DNA of 64,000 bases. It comes from Amyloporia xantha (lineage: Eukaryota > Basidiomycota > Agaricomycetes > Polyporales > Adustoporiaceae). Location: NCBI GenBank assembly GCA_036971615.1, contig JAYKKR010000007.1, positions 992,001 through 1,056,000 of the forward strand. Direction: 5' to 3'. Of this stretch, positions 59,201-64,000 are shown in pieces. A program made the translations under genes and the position numbers. The notes under the pieces are model-generated. The model was not told the origin of the DNA. It did not search any database and was given only the letters and a program-made list of their open reading frames with translations. Every line of letters begins with the position of its first letter. Position 1 is the stretch's first letter.

Positions 59201-60782
59201 CGACGGCGCAGTACGCGCTGGCACGCCTTCCGCCCTCGTAGAACGGTTGACTGCGCATGAACTCGGAGGTAAGCACACCGATAAGAAGGCTTATTACGTA
59301 GTTCTGCTTACTTATTCATGGGCAGATCCCACATTCAACCAGAATTTCCTCTTGACTTTCAAGTCGTTCATGACTGTGGACGAACTCTTCGAGTTGCTCG
59401 TGCGCCGGTTCTGGATTCAGCCACCACCAAACCTGTCTCCCACCGAGACCGAAGAATGGACGAAGCTGAAACAACACGTCATAAGGATGCGGTACGCCGA
59501 CTCATATAGTGCCATAAGCCGTGACTAAGAGAATCACTGCAGGGTGCTGAATACATTCAAGACCATGGTAACCGATGACGGTATTCTGGAGAAGGAGGAT
59601 ATGTACGTTCTCGCACGTATGAAAGATTTTGCCTCGAACGAAGAAGTCGTCAACTTTGCCGCTGCAAAACAGTTGCTGATCTTGATCGAGCGTGCTGTGG
59701 GTAGCATCATTTATACGCTTTAGAATTTGGCCCTGATCTCCAAACAGCAAAGGGGAGGAGATGCACCTATCAAGATTAGTACCATTCCTGCGTCTCCGCC
59801 AGCACCGATTCTTCCTCGGAATTCGAAGAAGTTGAAATTACTTGACATTGATCCGGTGGAACTCGGCAGGCAGCTGACACTCATGGAAGCCTCCATGTAC
59901 AAGAAGATCAGGCCCATGGAATGTCTGCTACGTTCGCGAGAGACGAAGCCCGGAAGGACAGGTGATAATTTCTCTGCAATCATCCAACTGAGTAACAGAG
60001 TCAGTGTCTCTTCACATGCCGATATCCTTAGCACTCACCGGCATAATAGATCGCAAACTGGGTCGCAGAATCAGTTCTAGAGAAGGAGGACTCTCGCAGG
60101 CGAGCTGTGATAGTGAAACATTTCATCAGTGTCGCTGATGTGAGTGTGTTGTGTATGACTGATGATATCTGATCTAATGTGCCATCGTTCGCAGCGGTGT
60201 CGTTCCATCCAGAACTATTCGACCATGACAGCCATAGTGTCAGGCTTGGCCACTCCTCCAATCCGTCGGTTGAAGAGGACATGGGAACAAGTCAATGCTC
60301 GTTTCTTGACGCAACTGAGAATCTGCGAGTCGACCATTGACACCGCCAAGAACTTCAACAATTATCGTTCTACTTTGGCAAGAATTGATCCTCCTTGCGT
60401 ACCTTTTATTGGTAAAAATCAACTCGTCATTTGCTGCGCCTACTTCATGGTTACTGATCTATGTGTATTGCTAGGGGTGTATTTGACCACATTAACCTTC
60501 ATCAATGACGGGGCCGAAGACAAGCTGGGAGGGAATATGATCAACTTCCGCAAACGCCAGAAAGCGGCAGAGGTGATCCAAGACATCAAGCGCTGGCAGT
60601 CAAAACCATACAACTACCAGTTAGTAGGGACTGTCCTAGCCTACCTGGAGGAGTGTTTCAGTAAGTATAGCGACGGATTTGACTACGCCGATCAATTCTG
60701 GAATCTCAGCTTGGAACGCGAACCTCGGGAGAGAGAAGACGAGAAGATGGCAAGGCTCTTGCAGGAAAGTGGTTTCTTGTAG
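56263..60782 (+). CDS. CDC25: CDC25-type Ras guanine nucleotide exchange factor with SH3 and WW domains
   Basis: Ten exons (56263-56796, 56850-58188, 58236-58973, 59035-59268, 59326-59491, 59543-59696, 59748-59999, 60050-60139, 60195-60411, 60475-60782) give 1,343 aa. Residues about 33-92 are an SH3 domain (RALYDYQTADASSLSFHKND, GWWDGLLGDERGWFPSNYV). A WW domain follows near 240-275 (DPWVRRLADDGMSYYYQN, QVSWTPP), and a weaker WW-like stretch begins IFYVNTQTGQHSRDLP. A Ser-rich linker and a helical region come next, then RasGEF_N (about 915-1055; GTPSALVERLTAHELGDPTF) and the catalytic RasGEF domain (about 1105-1325; RIANWVAESVL, YSTMTAIVSGL, RLKRTWEQV). It ends EKMARLLQESGFL. It loads GTP onto Ras and feeds the cAMP/PKA and morphogenesis pathways. 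An ATG three codons downstream is an alternative start. Confidence 0.95.
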
Positions 60783-61090
60783 TGCTCCTGGACAATATGG
60801 TTTCCTATTTGCGGCCGATATTTCTTTTTTTGCATTGTAACGTTATACTCTCATCCTTCGACTCACAATGCTGTAAGATTAGTTGTACCTAACGCGGATA
60901 TATGGATAGTTTGGTTCTTCATATAACATGCTTTGCTTATCCTTCATTTACTGGATCGTTCTACTTACTACTCAAAAATTCACAATAATACCCCGGTAAC
61001 ACGCGTGGGAAACTTTCCAGCCACCGTCGAATCGCGCCTTTACCTTGTTGGTGTTGAACGACTACCAACGCGTTCATTCCGGTCATACTT
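60783..61090. other. intergenic region between RasGEF and DAD1 genes
   Basis: About 310 bp, AT-rich, containing the 3' flank of the RasGEF gene and the promoter of DAD1. Nothing else is seen. Confidence 0.5.
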
Positions 61091-61455
61091 ATGATGGCAG
61101 GGATGGAGGACGATACAACTTTCTTTGATCGAGAAAGGGACCGATTGACGGGGGAGATTACAAGCGTGAGTGTGAATCTTCGTACTCAGCAATTCTAGCC
61201 GTCATCTTCAGCAATGTTCAGGGTTTCGAAGAGTTGTTATCCTCAAGCAATAATCTCAACCGCAAACTAGAAGAGGTACTGGGTATGACAAGAGAATATG
61301 AGACAATTGCTGCTCTCTGGCAAAGTTTCCATGAACTCATGCGGGGTCAGAAGGACGAGCCCGACGAGCCGTCGATAGAGCATGCACAGGGGTTGCCGGG
61401 CACAGGAGGACATGTCATTGCTACGAAGCAGAGTAATATAGGTCCTAGCAGCTAG
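61091..61455 (+). CDS. DAD1: DASH complex subunit DAD1
   Basis: Two exons (61091-61165, 61222-61455; 56-nt intron) give 102 aa. The conserved core TFFDRERDRLTGEI, then GFEELLSSSNNLNRKLEEV and GMTREYETIAALWQSFHELM, is almost the whole Dad1 family domain. A 38-residue Gly/Pro/Ser tail is added at the C-terminus. Dad1 is part of the DASH/Dam1 ring that couples kinetochores to spindle microtubules in fungi. The first of three near ATGs was taken as start (MMAGMEDD); the third also would be plausible. A short gene split near its N-terminus is easily missed. Confidence 0.95.
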
Positions 61456-61633
61456 CATGATGCATGATACTACAGAGGGTCCGAGTATGTTGAGACGCGT
61501 GGTAATAAGATTGTCATGCACACGAACAGGTATCCAAGTACAGGAAAACAGAATGCAGCAAATGGTAAAACGTAATAAGTATCGTCAAGAATATCGCAGC
61601 TATCATACGTCCGCCCAACTCGCAACCTGTGGA

Positions 61634-64000
<2,367 letters not shown>

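Overview
This is nuclear DNA of a basidiomycete fungus, most likely a wood-decay agaricomycete of polypore type. The evidence is the gene content (DASH subunit, Cdc25-type RasGEF with SH3, Kre9/Knh1-like secreted protein, Plavaka transposase), the many GT-AG introns of about 45-90 nt that split most genes, and the short gene spacing. Nearly every gene had to be rebuilt by joining exons; exon limits are in the individual entries and were checked for continuous phase.

Left part (1-28.9 kb): a conserved serine-rich protein running off the left edge; an ERG24-like sterol C-14 reductase with two apparent one-base frame breaks; a small secreted Kre9/Knh1-type protein; a kinesin-7/Kip2-like motor; a DHA1-type MFS drug or polyamine exporter; a glutathione S-transferase; a short-chain dehydrogenase; a Dpb3-like histone-fold protein; a HIT protein; a SAM methyltransferase whose intron 1 carries a Harbinger/Tourist-like MITE placed exactly in the 5' splice site; the mitochondrial inner-membrane protein SHE9/MDM33; and NADPH-cytochrome P450 reductase. 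The reductase, the sterol reductase, the MFS pump and the GST fit sterol and xenobiotic metabolism, but they are not an obvious cluster.

Middle part (29-41.2 kb): a 450-bp foldback element, then a 9,404-bp DNA transposon (30456-39859) with imperfect terminal inverted repeats and a TA duplication. It carries two divergent, uninterrupted, intron-rich genes: a 1,291-aa Plavaka-type transposase and an 882-aa companion protein of unknown function. It sits inside the F-box motif of an F-box gene; removing the element plus one TA restores an exact reading frame. This is the most interesting structure in the window.

Right part (41.8-64 kb): YAE1, the HUT1 nucleotide-sugar transporter, a STYX-type pseudophosphatase, a ZNG1/CBWD zinc-chaperone GTPase, a repeat-rich stretch with a large inverted repeat, the ribosome-maturation GTPase EFL1/RIA1, a CDC25-type RasGEF, DASH subunit DAD1, and the kinase end of protein kinase C (PKC1), which runs off the right edge. 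These are housekeeping and signalling genes typical of euchromatin; repeats are concentrated at 20.9-21.6, 24.3-25.0, 29.0-40 and 49.6-52 kb.
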